A DNA stretch of 64,000 bases from Loktanella sp. D2R18 (GTDB lineage Bacteria; Pseudomonadota; Alphaproteobacteria; Rhodobacterales; Rhodobacteraceae): NCBI RefSeq assembly GCF_003318235.1, contig NZ_QOCG01000011.1, forward strand, positions 310,001 through 374,000, given 5' to 3'. The stretch's first letter is position 1. Every line of letters starts with the position of its first letter. Below the pieces are notes generated by a model. The model made no database searches, was not told where the DNA came from, and saw only the letters and a program-made list of their open reading frames with translations. A program made the translations under genes and the position numbers. This document shows positions 55,860 to 64,000 of this stretch, in pieces.

Positions 55860-55951
55860 TAGCCTATCTTGGTTGCCAAGCCCCCTAAAAAACCGCTATT
55901 TTTAACCTCAAAGGCAAAGACAACGACGCAACTAAAGCGAGGAGTCTGCCT

Positions 55952-56173
55952 TTGGAACTAATTCATTTAATTGAGAACGCTGAACTGAGCCTATTTGGCA
56001 TGAAACGAAGCGGCCTAGGAGCAGTACTCCTGTTTCTTATCGCAATTACGTATATCGTAAGCAGTCGAAAACAGGGGGGCGGCTTCTGGCCATTTTGGCA
56101 GCGCGTTATCCTGCATGTATCAAAAGGACATCACAACAAAAAGAGGCCCCCAAAAGGCGCCTCAAGACGATAA
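55952..56173 (+). CDS. small membrane protein ORF, TTG start
   Basis: 73 codons beginning TTG, with GCGAGGAG 7 bases upstream. One hydrophobic helix (GAVLLFLIAITYIVSS) is followed by a Gly/Trp/Lys-rich cytosolic tail (GGGFWPFWQR, then HHNKKRPPKG). The strong ribosome site and the transmembrane segment argue for a real gene; the TTG start, lack of a known family and the AT-rich surroundings argue against. It converges on rnj with 12 bases between. Confidence 0.45.
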   Translation: MELIHLIENAELSLFGMKRSGLGAVLLFLIAITYIVSSRKQGGGFWPFWQRVILHVSKGHHNKKRPPKGASRR

Positions 56174-56185
56174 AATGCGAACATT

Positions 56186-57850
56186 TTAGCTCAATCGAGA
56201 TACAATCACTGTCACCTCAGGCTTTTTACCTATCTCTGCCGCAGCAGAGCGGCGCGCGATTGTTTTGAGCTCTTTTTCCAGCTTCACTTCGTCGCGCAGC
56301 GTTTTGGCGTTGGCACGATTCATGAATTGGCTCAGGTCTTGTTCGACCACATCCACAAGGGCGGCATTGTTACGACCTGTTTCCGCGATGCCAGAGATTT
56401 CAACCCACGGATCACCTAATGGTTCATCGTTTTCGTCGATGATCAGCGTCACGATCATATGGCCGTTCAGCGCCATACGGATCCGGTCGCGCACGATGCC
56501 GTCCATCGCGCCGATTTGCACGGTGCCATCAAGATAAGTGCGGCCCGTTTCGATGTATTCTGCAACTTTTGGTGCGTTGCCTGACAGGTCAATCATCATA
56601 CCGTTAACGGCAACAATCCCAGTCAGGCCTTTGGCATTCCCGACTTTGACGTGTTCTCGCAAGTGACGGTGCTCGCCGTGCATTGGGATCAAGATTTGCG
56701 GTTTGACGATCTCGTGCATGGTTTCCAGATCGGGGCGGTTGGCGTGACCTGACGTATGGTACTTGCCGCCTGCGTCATCGATCACATCAACGCCCAATTC
56801 GGACAGTTGGTTCATGATCCGGATCACGCCGCGTTCATTGCCGGGGATCGTTTTGGACGAGAATAGGAAGGTATCCCCTTCTTTCAGTTTCAGGCCCAAA
56901 TACGACCCTTGGGCCAGTTGTGCAGATGCAGCGCGGCGTTCGCCTTGCGATCCCGTCACCAGCAGCATCACGTTCTCGCGTGGCATGTTCAGCGCGTCCT
57001 CTGGGGATACGACAGGTGGGAAGCCGGACAAGATGCCGACCTCGGTTGCAGCTTCGACCATGCGGCGCATCGCGCGGCCGAGTAACACAACAGACCGTCC
57101 GCCCTTTTCCGCTGCAATCGCCAAAGTCTTTAGGCGCGCGATGTTGGATGCGAAGGTGGTCGCGACAACCATGCCGGTTGCTTCTTTCATCATATCGGCG
57201 ATAGCATCGCCAATTGTCGCCTCGGATCGGCCTGCCGCGTCAGAAAAAATGTTTGTACTGTCACAGACAAGCGCTTTGACGCCATCTTTAGACACCTCTT
57301 CCCACAGCGCCGCATTCCACGGATCGCCCACCACCGGGGTTTCATCGATCTTAAAATCACCGGAGTGCAAGATGCGCCCATCAGGGCTATCGATCAAAAG
57401 ACCAGCACTTTCAGGGATCGAATGGCTGATTGGCAGGTAAGACACTTTGAACGGGCCGCAATCGATGACTTGTGGGTAGACGTCCACGACCGTCACAACG
57501 CTTTCGGGCAAACCGTGTTCACCCAATTTGCGACGCGCGATATTCGCGGTGAACGGCCGCGCATATACAGGCGCACCAAGCTGTTCCCAATAATGCCCAA
57601 TGGCACCGACGTGGTCTTCGTGGGCGTGGGTAATAAAGATGCCTTCGATCTGGGATTTGCGTTTTTCAAGCCATGAAATGTCCGGCAGGATCAGATTAAC
57701 ACCCGGCGTGCCGTCCATGTCAGGAAATGTCACGCCAAGATCAACCACGATCAACCGTTCTTTGCCTGGTGCGCCATAGCCATAGACATAGGCGTTCATG
57801 CCGATCTCGCCGGCACCCCCAAGAGGCAAGTAGATCAGGCGGTCGGTCAT
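56186..57850 (-). CDS. rnj: ribonuclease J
   Basis: This 554-residue metallo-beta-lactamase/beta-CASP nuclease carries the zinc motif THAHEDHVGAIGHYW, HSIPESAGLLID, the SGDFKID motif and the beta-CASP block (GSQGERRAA, SKTIPGNE, SGHANRPDL, MHGEHRHLREH). RNase J matures and degrades RNA by 5'-3' exo and endo cleavage. Start overlaps the coaX stop by four bases (ATGA), so it ends a nuo-birA-coaX-rnj run. Confidence 0.95.
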   Translation of the reverse strand: MTDRLIYLPLGGAGEIGMNAYVYGYGAPGKERLIVVDLGVTFPDMDGTPGVNLILPDISWLEKRKSQIEGIFITHAHEDHVGAIGHYWEQLGAPVYARPFTANIARRKLGEHGLPESVVTVVDVYPQVIDCGPFKVSYLPISHSIPESAGLLIDSPDGRILHSGDFKIDETPVVGDPWNAALWEEVSKDGVKALVCDSTNIFSDAAGRSEATIGDAIADMMKEATGMVVATTFASNIARLKTLAIAAEKGGRSVVLLGRAMRRMVEAATEVGILSGFPPVVSPEDALNMPRENVMLLVTGSQGERRAASAQLAQGSYLGLKLKEGDTFLFSSKTIPGNERGVIRIMNQLSELGVDVIDDAGGKYHTSGHANRPDLETMHEIVKPQILIPMHGEHRHLREHVKVGNAKGLTGIVAVNGMMIDLSGNAPKVAEYIETGRTYLDGTVQIGAMDGIVRDRIRMALNGHMIVTLIIDENDEPLGDPWVEISGIAETGRNNAALVDVVEQDLSQFMNRANAKTLRDEVKLEKELKTIARRSAAAEIGKKPEVTVIVSRLS

Positions 57851-58620
57851 GTGTTTTCCTTATTGTACTTATTGATCACGGTCAGCCCGTGCATCGTCAG
57901 ATCGTCGTCATATGAATCGAACAGATTGTCCGCTTGTTGGAACAGGGGTGCGAGCCCCCCGGTTGCGATAACTTTCATGGGCGTATCGCGTTCCGCTTTG
58001 ATCCGCGCACATATCTCGCGGACCAACCCGATGTAACCCCAAAAGACACCAGATTGCATGCAAGCCACAGTATTTGTGCCCACAACACGCTGCGGCATGG
58101 TGATATCGACATGCGGCAATGCGGCGGCAGCATTGTGCAGCGCTTCAAGGCTCAGATTGACGCCCGGTGCGATCACACCACCGACATAGGCCCCGTCTGT
58201 GTCAACCACGTCAAATGTGGTCGCCGTGCCAAAATCAACAACGATCAGGTTACCACCAAAACGGTCATAGGCGCCGGCCGCGTTCACAATCCGGTCTGGC
58301 CCGACGGCTGTTCCTTCATCGACACGCGGCTGCTGTGCAAGCAAGCAATCAGATTTGCCAACCACCAAGGGGCGACAATTGAAATAGCGATCGGACAGGA
58401 CACGCAGATTGAACACGACGCGCGGAACAGTCGAGCTGATGATCATCTCAGTAATTTCAACATCCAGCTGTTGCACAGCCATCAAGGTGGACAGCCAGAC
58501 GTAATATTGATCCGCCGTGCGCTGCCATTCAGTACTGGTGCGCCATGTCGCGATAAAGCTGTCTCCATCCCATATAGAGAACACAGTATTGGTATTGCCG
58601 CAGTCAATCGCCAAAAGCAT
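57847..58620 (-). CDS. coaX: type III pantothenate kinase
   Basis: This 257-residue enzyme of the ASKHA superfamily phosphorylates pantothenate, the first step of coenzyme A synthesis. The phosphate-1 motif is MLLAIDCGNTNTVFSIW, and the block GPDRIVNAAGAY, IVVDFGTATTFDVV and GGVIAPGVNLS are typical. Overlaps rnj by four bases; 14 bases after birA. Confidence 0.95.
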   Translation of the reverse strand: MLLAIDCGNTNTVFSIWDGDSFIATWRTSTEWQRTADQYYVWLSTLMAVQQLDVEITEMIISSTVPRVVFNLRVLSDRYFNCRPLVVGKSDCLLAQQPRVDEGTAVGPDRIVNAAGAYDRFGGNLIVVDFGTATTFDVVDTDGAYVGGVIAPGVNLSLEALHNAAAALPHVDITMPQRVVGTNTVACMQSGVFWGYIGLVREICARIKAERDTPMKVIATGGLAPLFQQADNLFDSYDDDLTMHGLTVINKYNKENT

Positions 58621-58634
58621 GGGTTATCTCCCGT

Positions 58635-59393
58635 CTAAAAATACACGTCCGCAGCCGCGATTACACGTTCGCCTCGCGCCGTCTGCAACACCAGATTGCC
58701 ATCCATATCAACCGTATCAAAGCGCCCTGTGATTTCTTCACGCCCGGTGCGGGCGGTGATCACTTCGCCCAAGCGCGCGGCTTTGGACAACCAATCGTCG
58801 CGAATACGCGCGAAACCGAAGCTACGCAAATTTTCTTCTTGGGTCGCGTATGCCTCTGCAAGCACCGATAGGAAATCGACCGGGTCAACATCCCACCCGC
58901 CAGTGGCCCGCAAGCTGGTGGGCGCAAAGGCTGCGTTTTCGACCGCCTGCGGCGTCGTGACAAGGTTCACGCCGATCCCGATTGAAAGCCAATCGACGCG
59001 CGACCCCTGCCCGCTGCTTTCGAGCAAAATCCCAGCGACCTTTCCACCAGACAATAGCACGTCATTCGGCCATTTCTGCGCCAGCTTTTCAGGTTGCACA
59101 TAGACAGATAGCGCTGCCCCCAACGCATTCGCGGCAACAAATGACCGTTGGGCCGCTTCTGCAAGCGTGCAATCAGGCCTAAATACGAGCGTGGCGATCA
59201 GATTACCCGCGGGATCCACCCAAGGCCGCCCACGGCGCCCGCGCCCCGCGGTTTGGGTATGTGCCATTATCCAAGTGGGGTGTTCTAAGGTCGGCGCGAG
59301 GCGTGCCGCCTCGGCCATCGTGCTATCCACACTGTCGAGAATGACACGCGCGTAGCCATCAGGCCAATGCGCGTGTGTATTGTCAGTGAACAA
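58635..59393 (-). CDS. birA: biotin--[acetyl-CoA-carboxylase] ligase
   Basis: This is a monofunctional biotin protein ligase of about 252 residues, without the DNA-binding N-terminus of E. coli BirA. The signature [21 protein letters not shown] and [19 protein letters not shown] are intact, as is GIGVNLV. It biotinylates the carboxyl carrier protein of acetyl-CoA carboxylase. No ATG is available. TTG at 59393 or 59417 are the possible starts, both inside the nuoN end. Lies between nuoN and coaX. Confidence 0.9.
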   Translation of the reverse strand: MFTDNTHAHWPDGYARVILDSVDSTMAEAARLAPTLEHPTWIMAHTQTAGRGRRGRPWVDPAGNLIATLVFRPDCTLAEAAQRSFVAANALGAALSVYVQPEKLAQKWPNDVLLSGGKVAGILLESSGQGSRVDWLSIGIGVNLVTTPQAVENAAFAPTSLRATGGWDVDPVDFLSVLAEAYATQEENLRSFGFARIRDDWLSKAARLGEVITARTGREEITGRFDTVDMDGNLVLQTARGERVIAAADVYF

Positions 59394-60819
59394 GCGCTTC
59401 TGCCGCAGCTTGGGCAATCGGTTCGATTCCGAACAGGTTGATCACGCCGATCAACATCGCCAAGGAAGCCGCCATCAAGAAGCCCCATAGAACAGGGTTC
59501 ATCTTGCCATCCAATTGCTCCGTTTCTTCGCCGAAGTACATGTAGTACACGATGCGCAGGTAATAAAACGCGCCGATCACAGAAGCGATCACACCCGCAA
59601 CTGCCAACCACGCCAAACCGGCATCAAAGGCCGCACGCAGCACGTAGAACTTACCAAAAAAGCCAACCATTGGCGGCACCCCTGCAAGGCTGAACATCAA
59701 GACCAGCAGCGCAAGTGCGCGTAGCGGCTGGCGCTTGGAATACATCTTGAGGCTCTCGATTGAGGTCACCGGGCGGCCATCACGTTCCATCCCAAGGATA
59801 AACGCAAAGGCGCCGATGTTCATGGTCACATAGATCGCCATGTAGATCAGCATCGCCTGCACGCCCAAAACTGTGCCTGCCGCCAAGCCCATCAAAGCAA
59901 AGCCCATATGCGCAATGGATGAATAAGCCATCAGACGTTTGATGTCTTTTTGTCCAATCGCTGCTACCGCGCCAAGGAACATAGATACGACTGCAAGCAA
60001 AGCTACGATCTGCTGCCAATCGGACACGATGTGGCCAAATGCGTCGTGCACAACCCGTGCAAACATAGCCATTGCTGCGAATTTTGGCGCTGTCGCAAAG
60101 AAAGCCGTCACAGGTGTTGGTGAGCCTTCGTATACATCCGGTGTCCACATGTGGAAAGGTGCCGCCGAGACTTTGAATGCAAGACCCGAGACCAAGAACA
60201 CGATGCCGAACAGCAGGCCCAACGATGGGTGATGCGCGCTCGCCTCGATGATGCCGCTGAACAATGTTGTCCCGGCGAAACCATAAGTCAAAGACGCGCC
60301 GTAAAGCAGCAGACCTGATGACAGCGCGCCAAGAACAAAGTATTTCAGCCCGGCTTCGGTCGATTTCACGCTATCGCGGCGCAATGACGCCACAACGTAA
60401 AGTGACAGCGATTGAAGCTCTAGCCCCATATACAGCGCCATCAGATCGCCAGCCGAGACCATGACCATCATCCCGACGACCGACAGGGCCACAAGGATCG
60501 GGTATTCAAAGCGCAGCAACCCGCGGCGCTTCATATAGGCTTCGGACATCATCAAAACAGCGGCGGCAGAGAGCAAAATCGCGACCTTCGCAAAGCGCGA
60601 GAAGCCATCATCGTTGAACATGCCGTCAAAGGCGGTCTGTGTGCCCTGCCCGTTTATGCCAATCCAAAGGCCCATCAGGACAAAAAGCCCCGATGTCACC
60701 CATGTCAGCAACGACGCGGATTTGTCTTTGTTGGTGTAAACCGCCGCCAGCAAGGCCAGCATGGCATAGATAGCCAGCAGGATTTCAGGCATGACGATTT
60801 GGATATCTGCGGAAATCAT
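59383..60819 (-). CDS. nuoN: NADH-quinone oxidoreductase subunit N
   Basis: This 478-residue antiporter-like subunit of complex I has about 14 membrane helices. The lysine-containing block [30 protein letters not shown] and [22 protein letters not shown] are typical. It is followed by birA. The start ATG at 60819 is 12 bases after the nuoM stop. Confidence 0.96.
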   Translation of the reverse strand: MISADIQIVMPEILLAIYAMLALLAAVYTNKDKSASLLTWVTSGLFVLMGLWIGINGQGTQTAFDGMFNDDGFSRFAKVAILLSAAAVLMMSEAYMKRRGLLRFEYPILVALSVVGMMVMVSAGDLMALYMGLELQSLSLYVVASLRRDSVKSTEAGLKYFVLGALSSGLLLYGASLTYGFAGTTLFSGIIEASAHHPSLGLLFGIVFLVSGLAFKVSAAPFHMWTPDVYEGSPTPVTAFFATAPKFAAMAMFARVVHDAFGHIVSDWQQIVALLAVVSMFLGAVAAIGQKDIKRLMAYSSIAHMGFALMGLAAGTVLGVQAMLIYMAIYVTMNIGAFAFILGMERDGRPVTSIESLKMYSKRQPLRALALLVLMFSLAGVPPMVGFFGKFYVLRAAFDAGLAWLAVAGVIASVIGAFYYLRIVYYMYFGEETEQLDGKMNPVLWGFLMAASLAMLIGVINLFGIEPIAQAAAEALVH

Positions 60820-60831
60820 GTCATCCGTTCC

Positions 60832-62379
60832 TTAATGCGACGCTACTGGGGTGACGGGAGCAAAGCCCGCGACAGCCGTTTCGTAATTTTCAACCAATGC
60901 TTCAACGCTTGGCCCAATGATATCAAGAACCAGCGCCGGGTAGACACCCAGCAGCAATGTCATGGTAACCAGCGGGACAAAGATCAGCTTTTCACGCTTG
61001 GTCATATCGGTGATGGATTTCAGGCTTTCTTTGATCAGATCACCCATGACAACCCGGCGATAAAGCCAAAGCGCATAAGCCGCCGAGAAAATAACGCCAG
61101 TGGTCGCGATGGCTGCCACCCAAGTGTTCACTTGGAATATCCCGACCAGCACCAAGAATTCGCCGATAAACCCAGACGTCCCCGGCAGGCCAACATTGGC
61201 CATGGTAAAGAACATAAAGATCAGCGCATAGGCCGGCATCCGGTTCACCAACCCGCCATAGGCGTCGATTTCGCGGGTATGCATTCGGTCATAGATCACG
61301 CCGACACATAGGAACAAAGCGCCGGAAATAAAGCCGTGGCTGATCATTTGGAAGATCGCACCGTCTATGCCTTGTTGGTTAACGGCAAAGATCCCCATCG
61401 TCACGTAACCCATGTGGGCAACCGATGAATAGGCTATCAGCTTTTTCATGTCCTCTTGGACCAGTGCAACCAGCGATGTGTAAACAATCGCGATTGCTGA
61501 CAGCCAAAGCACAAGCGGCCCCATGACCTCGGACCCGATTGGGAACATTGGCAAGCTGAACCGCAAGAAACCGTAGCCACCCATTTTCAGCAGGATCGCC
61601 GCCAGCACAACAGAACCCGCTGTCGGGGCTTGCACGTGCGCGTCAGGCAACCATGTGTGAACCGGCCACATAGGCATTTTCACGGCAAATGATGCAAAGA
61701 ACGCAATCCACATCAAGGTCTGCGCGCCGCCCATGATGTTCAGGCCAAGCACAGTGATTGGGTCAGAGGCAAAGCTGACTTCTGGGGACAGCAACAGCGC
61801 AATGTCAGTGGTGCCCGCGTGGTAGAACATCGCGACCATAGCAACCAACATCAACACCGAGCCAAGGAAGGTATAAAGGAAGAACTTGAAAGATGCGTAA
61901 ATCCGGTTCTTGCCGCCCCAGATCCCGATGATCAAGAACATTGGGATCAGACCCGCTTCAAAGAACAGGTAGAACAACACCAGATCAAGCGCCATGAACA
62001 CGCCCAACATCAATGTTTCCAAAAGCAGGAAGGCGATCATGTATTCTTTGACGCGCGTGGTCACATTCCAGCAAGAAGCAAACACAAGCGGCATCAAGAA
62101 TGTGGTCAACATCACGAATAGAATGCTGATCCCGTCAACGCCCATCTTATATTGCAGACCTGCCAACCATGTGCGTTCTTCGACAAACTGAAAACCAGTG
62201 TCAGACGGGTCAAAGTTCGAAAGGATAAACAGAGACACCACAAAGGTAACCAACGATGTGCTCATCGCGACCCATTTTGCATTTCTCTGTGCCGCCGCAT
62301 CATCGCCACGCAATAGAAGCGCGAGAATGATAGCCCCGCCCAGCGGGATGAACGTCGTAAGCGAAAGGATATTGCTCAT
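60832..62379 (-). CDS. nuoM: NADH-quinone oxidoreductase subunit M
   Basis: This 515-residue antiporter-like subunit of complex I has about 14 membrane helices. [20 protein letters not shown] holds the key Glu, and [38 protein letters not shown] and the following [19 protein letters not shown] block are the family proton-channel motifs. It overlaps the nuoL stop by one base (TAATG). Confidence 0.97.
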   Translation of the reverse strand: MSNILSLTTFIPLGGAIILALLLRGDDAAAQRNAKWVAMSTSLVTFVVSLFILSNFDPSDTGFQFVEERTWLAGLQYKMGVDGISILFVMLTTFLMPLVFASCWNVTTRVKEYMIAFLLLETLMLGVFMALDLVLFYLFFEAGLIPMFLIIGIWGGKNRIYASFKFFLYTFLGSVLMLVAMVAMFYHAGTTDIALLLSPEVSFASDPITVLGLNIMGGAQTLMWIAFFASFAVKMPMWPVHTWLPDAHVQAPTAGSVVLAAILLKMGGYGFLRFSLPMFPIGSEVMGPLVLWLSAIAIVYTSLVALVQEDMKKLIAYSSVAHMGYVTMGIFAVNQQGIDGAIFQMISHGFISGALFLCVGVIYDRMHTREIDAYGGLVNRMPAYALIFMFFTMANVGLPGTSGFIGEFLVLVGIFQVNTWVAAIATTGVIFSAAYALWLYRRVVMGDLIKESLKSITDMTKREKLIFVPLVTMTLLLGVYPALVLDIIGPSVEALVENYETAVAGFAPVTPVASH

Positions 62380-64000
62380 TAGTGCGCCCCCCCTGACATC
62401 GACACAATGGTCAGCAGCACCGTGATCCCAATAACCATGCCCAATGCATAGGTGAACACATAACCAGACTGCGCACGACCGGCGAGCCTTGTGAAGAATG
62501 GAATGATGCCCATGGTCAAACCGTTAATCCCACCATCAATGAGTTGCGTATCTCCGCGTTTCCAGAAGAACCGACCAATGGCCATCGCGGGCCGTACAAA
62601 GATCAGATCGTACAGCTCGTCAAAGTACCATTTGTTAAGCAAGAACCGATAAAGCGGTGCTTGTTGCGTCGCCAGTTTGCCCGGCAGATCAGGACGACGG
62701 ATATACATCAAGAACGCGAGGCCAAAGCCCAAGATCATCGCAATGAACGGCGATACCTTGACCCATGTCGGCGTATGGTGAGCGTCGTCCATCACGTGAT
62801 TGTCGTCAGCCATAAAGATGGCACCTTTACCTGGCACTGAGGCATGTTCTGCATCAGTAGCATGATCATCCGTTGCGTGATCATCGCCATGCGCATCCGC
62901 TTCACCGTGGCCTGCATCTGAATGCATTTCCGCGTCCGCAATCCCAAAGAAAGTTTCGACCTTATGGTGATCGCCAAAGAATGAATTATACCAAAGCATC
63001 CCAGAGAACACCGCACCAAGACCAAGAACACCCAGCGGGATCAGCATAACCATCGGGCTTTCATGCGCGTGGTCATGTGTATGCTTATCGCCACGCGGTT
63101 TGCCGTAGAAAGTCATGAACATCAGACGCCAGCTGTAGAAACTGGTCATGAAGGCCGCAATCACAAGCATCCAGAACGCATAGCCACCGGATGTGCCTGC
63201 AAAGGCGCTCTCGATCACCGCATCCTTAGATAGGAAACCCGCGAAACCAATGTGTGTCAGCGGGATACCCACCCCGGTGATCGCCAAGGTGCCGATCATC
63301 ATCGCCCAGAACGTATAGGGGATCTTTTTACGCAGACCGCCGTAGTTCCGCATGTCTTGTTCATGATGCATCGCGTGGATCACAGAGCCCGCACCAAGGA
63401 ACAGCATTGCTTTAAAGAACGCATGTGTCAGCAAGTGGAACATCGCGACTGAATAAACGCCCACACCCGCAGCCACAAACATGTAGCCCAGCTGCGAACA
63501 GGTTGAATATGCGATGACGCGTTTGATGTCGTTTTGAACAAGGCCCACGGTTGCCGCGAAAAACGCGGTTGTGGCACCCAAGAAAACGATAAACGCGGTG
63601 GTTTCCGGCGCATATTCCATCAATGGCGACATGCGACACACAAGGAAGACACCAGCCGTAACCATGGTCGCAGCGTGGATCAGCGCAGATACAGGCGTTG
63701 GCCCTTCCATCGCGTCTGGCAACCATGTGTGCAGGATCAATTGCGCCGATTTCCCCATCGCACCGATGAACAACAGCATAGCGATCAGGTTCGTTGCGGA
63801 CCAATCTTTCCAAAGGAAGTGCAGGTTTTGTTCGGCTATGTGCGGGATTTCAGCAAAGATATCGTCGAAATCTACACTATCCGTCATCATATACAGCGCA
63901 AAGATACCCAGCGCGAAACCAAAGTCACCGACACGGTTCACGACAAACGCTTTGATCGCAGCAGCACCAGCAGAGGGCTTTTTGTAGTAAAAACCAATCA
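62379..64000 (-). CDS. nuoL: NADH-quinone oxidoreductase subunit L (5' part outside window)
   Basis: The frame is open to the right edge: the last bases encode [28 protein letters not shown], the middle of NuoL. Proton-pathway blocks are [33 protein letters not shown] and [21 protein letters not shown]. The C-terminal lateral helix region is present. An insertion rich in His, Asp and Glu (residues about 335-375 of the visible part, [22 protein letters not shown]) is noteworthy as a metal-binding-like loop. It is followed by nuoM. Confidence 0.97.
   Translation of the reverse strand, partial: IGFYYKKPSAGAAAIKAFVVNRVGDFGFALGIFALYMMTDSVDFDDIFAEIPHIAEQNLHFLWKDWSATNLIAMLLFIGAMGKSAQLILHTWLPDAMEGPTPVSALIHAATMVTAGVFLVCRMSPLMEYAPETTAFIVFLGATTAFFAATVGLVQNDIKRVIAYSTCSQLGYMFVAAGVGVYSVAMFHLLTHAFFKAMLFLGAGSVIHAMHHEQDMRNYGGLRKKIPYTFWAMMIGTLAITGVGIPLTHIGFAGFLSKDAVIESAFAGTSGGYAFWMLVIAAFMTSFYSWRLMFMTFYGKPRGDKHTHDHAHESPMVMLIPLGVLGLGAVFSGMLWYNSFFGDHHKVETFFGIADAEMHSDAGHGEADAHGDDHATDDHATDAEHASVPGKGAIFMADDNHVMDDAHHTPTWVKVSPFIAMILGFGLAFLMYIRRPDLPGKLATQQAPLYRFLLNKWYFDELYDLIFVRPAMAIGRFFWKRGDTQLIDGGINGLTMGIIPFFTRLAGRAQSGYVFTYALGMVIGITVLLTIVSMSGGAH

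Noticed and set aside
56763-57440. 225-codon open frame opposite rnj
   Set aside because: Antisense to a well-conserved enzyme; composition is typical of a shadow frame and no start signal is seen.
1-64000. CRISPR arrays, tRNA and rRNA genes
   Set aside because: No regularly spaced direct repeats and no cloverleaf or rRNA-like segment were recognised on reading; a covariance-model scan would be needed to exclude a tRNA fully.

Overview
The window reads as chromosomal DNA of a marine alphaproteobacterium of the Rhodobacterales (Roseobacter group). Supporting evidence is the gene content and order: a four-subunit sarcosine oxidase operon (soxBDAG), a yajC-secD-secF-ccmABCDG run, nuoLMN followed by birA-coaX-rnj, yfgM-bamB-der, Hint-domain proteins, and a luxR-luxI quorum-sensing pair. 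GC looks intermediate (about 55 percent by eye). Broken genes plus a dead IS91-type element recall insertion-rich genera such as Octadecabacter, but the species cannot be fixed from this sequence alone.

Layout. 1-6000 is a decaying accessory block: the end of a YtcJ-like amidohydrolase, a glutamine-synthetase-family gene and a FAD amine-oxidase gene that are both pseudogenes, then a doubly inactivated IS91-family element. 6300-12400 holds purB, a luxI-type synthase, its luxR-type regulator, a divergent HTH-less LuxR-like receptor, a solitary fliG, a lipid A acyltransferase and a DUF1223 protein. 12600-24950 is core metabolism and envelope biogenesis: acnA, marC, the yajC-secDF-Mth938-ccmABCDG operon, serS and a DUF2235 hydrolase. 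25000-37500 carries der-bamB-yfgM, a Bcr/CflA efflux pump, an Atm1-type ABC exporter, a LysM protein, a LOG enzyme, RarD, a threonine dehydratase-like enzyme, an unknown membrane protein and iron superoxide dismutase. 37600-52400 has two Hint-domain proteins, a frameshifted agmatinase, the sarcosine oxidase operon, ccmI-ruvX-DUF1289, an Fe/sugar-type ABC ATPase, an AlkC-like repair protein, an atypical SDR and two small TbpB-like lipoproteins. 52470-64000 has prfC, a DEAD-box RNA helicase with a structured leader, a small membrane ORF, rnj, coaX, birA and nuoN-nuoM-nuoL (nuoL runs off the right edge).

How it works together. The sarcosine oxidase operon looks intact (sarcosine to glycine plus a C1 unit), whereas three genes for polyamine or guanidino-compound breakdown (glutamylpolyamine synthetase-like, glutamylpolyamine oxidase-like, agmatinase-like) are broken, suggesting loss of one nitrogen-scavenging route. 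Cytochrome c maturation is split between the ccmABCDG operon and a distant ccmI. The most interesting signals are the HTH-less AHL-receptor paralogue facing the luxR-luxI pair and followed by fliG, and a leader hairpin that pairs with the Shine-Dalgarno sequence of the RNA helicase gene. No tRNA, rRNA or CRISPR array was seen.
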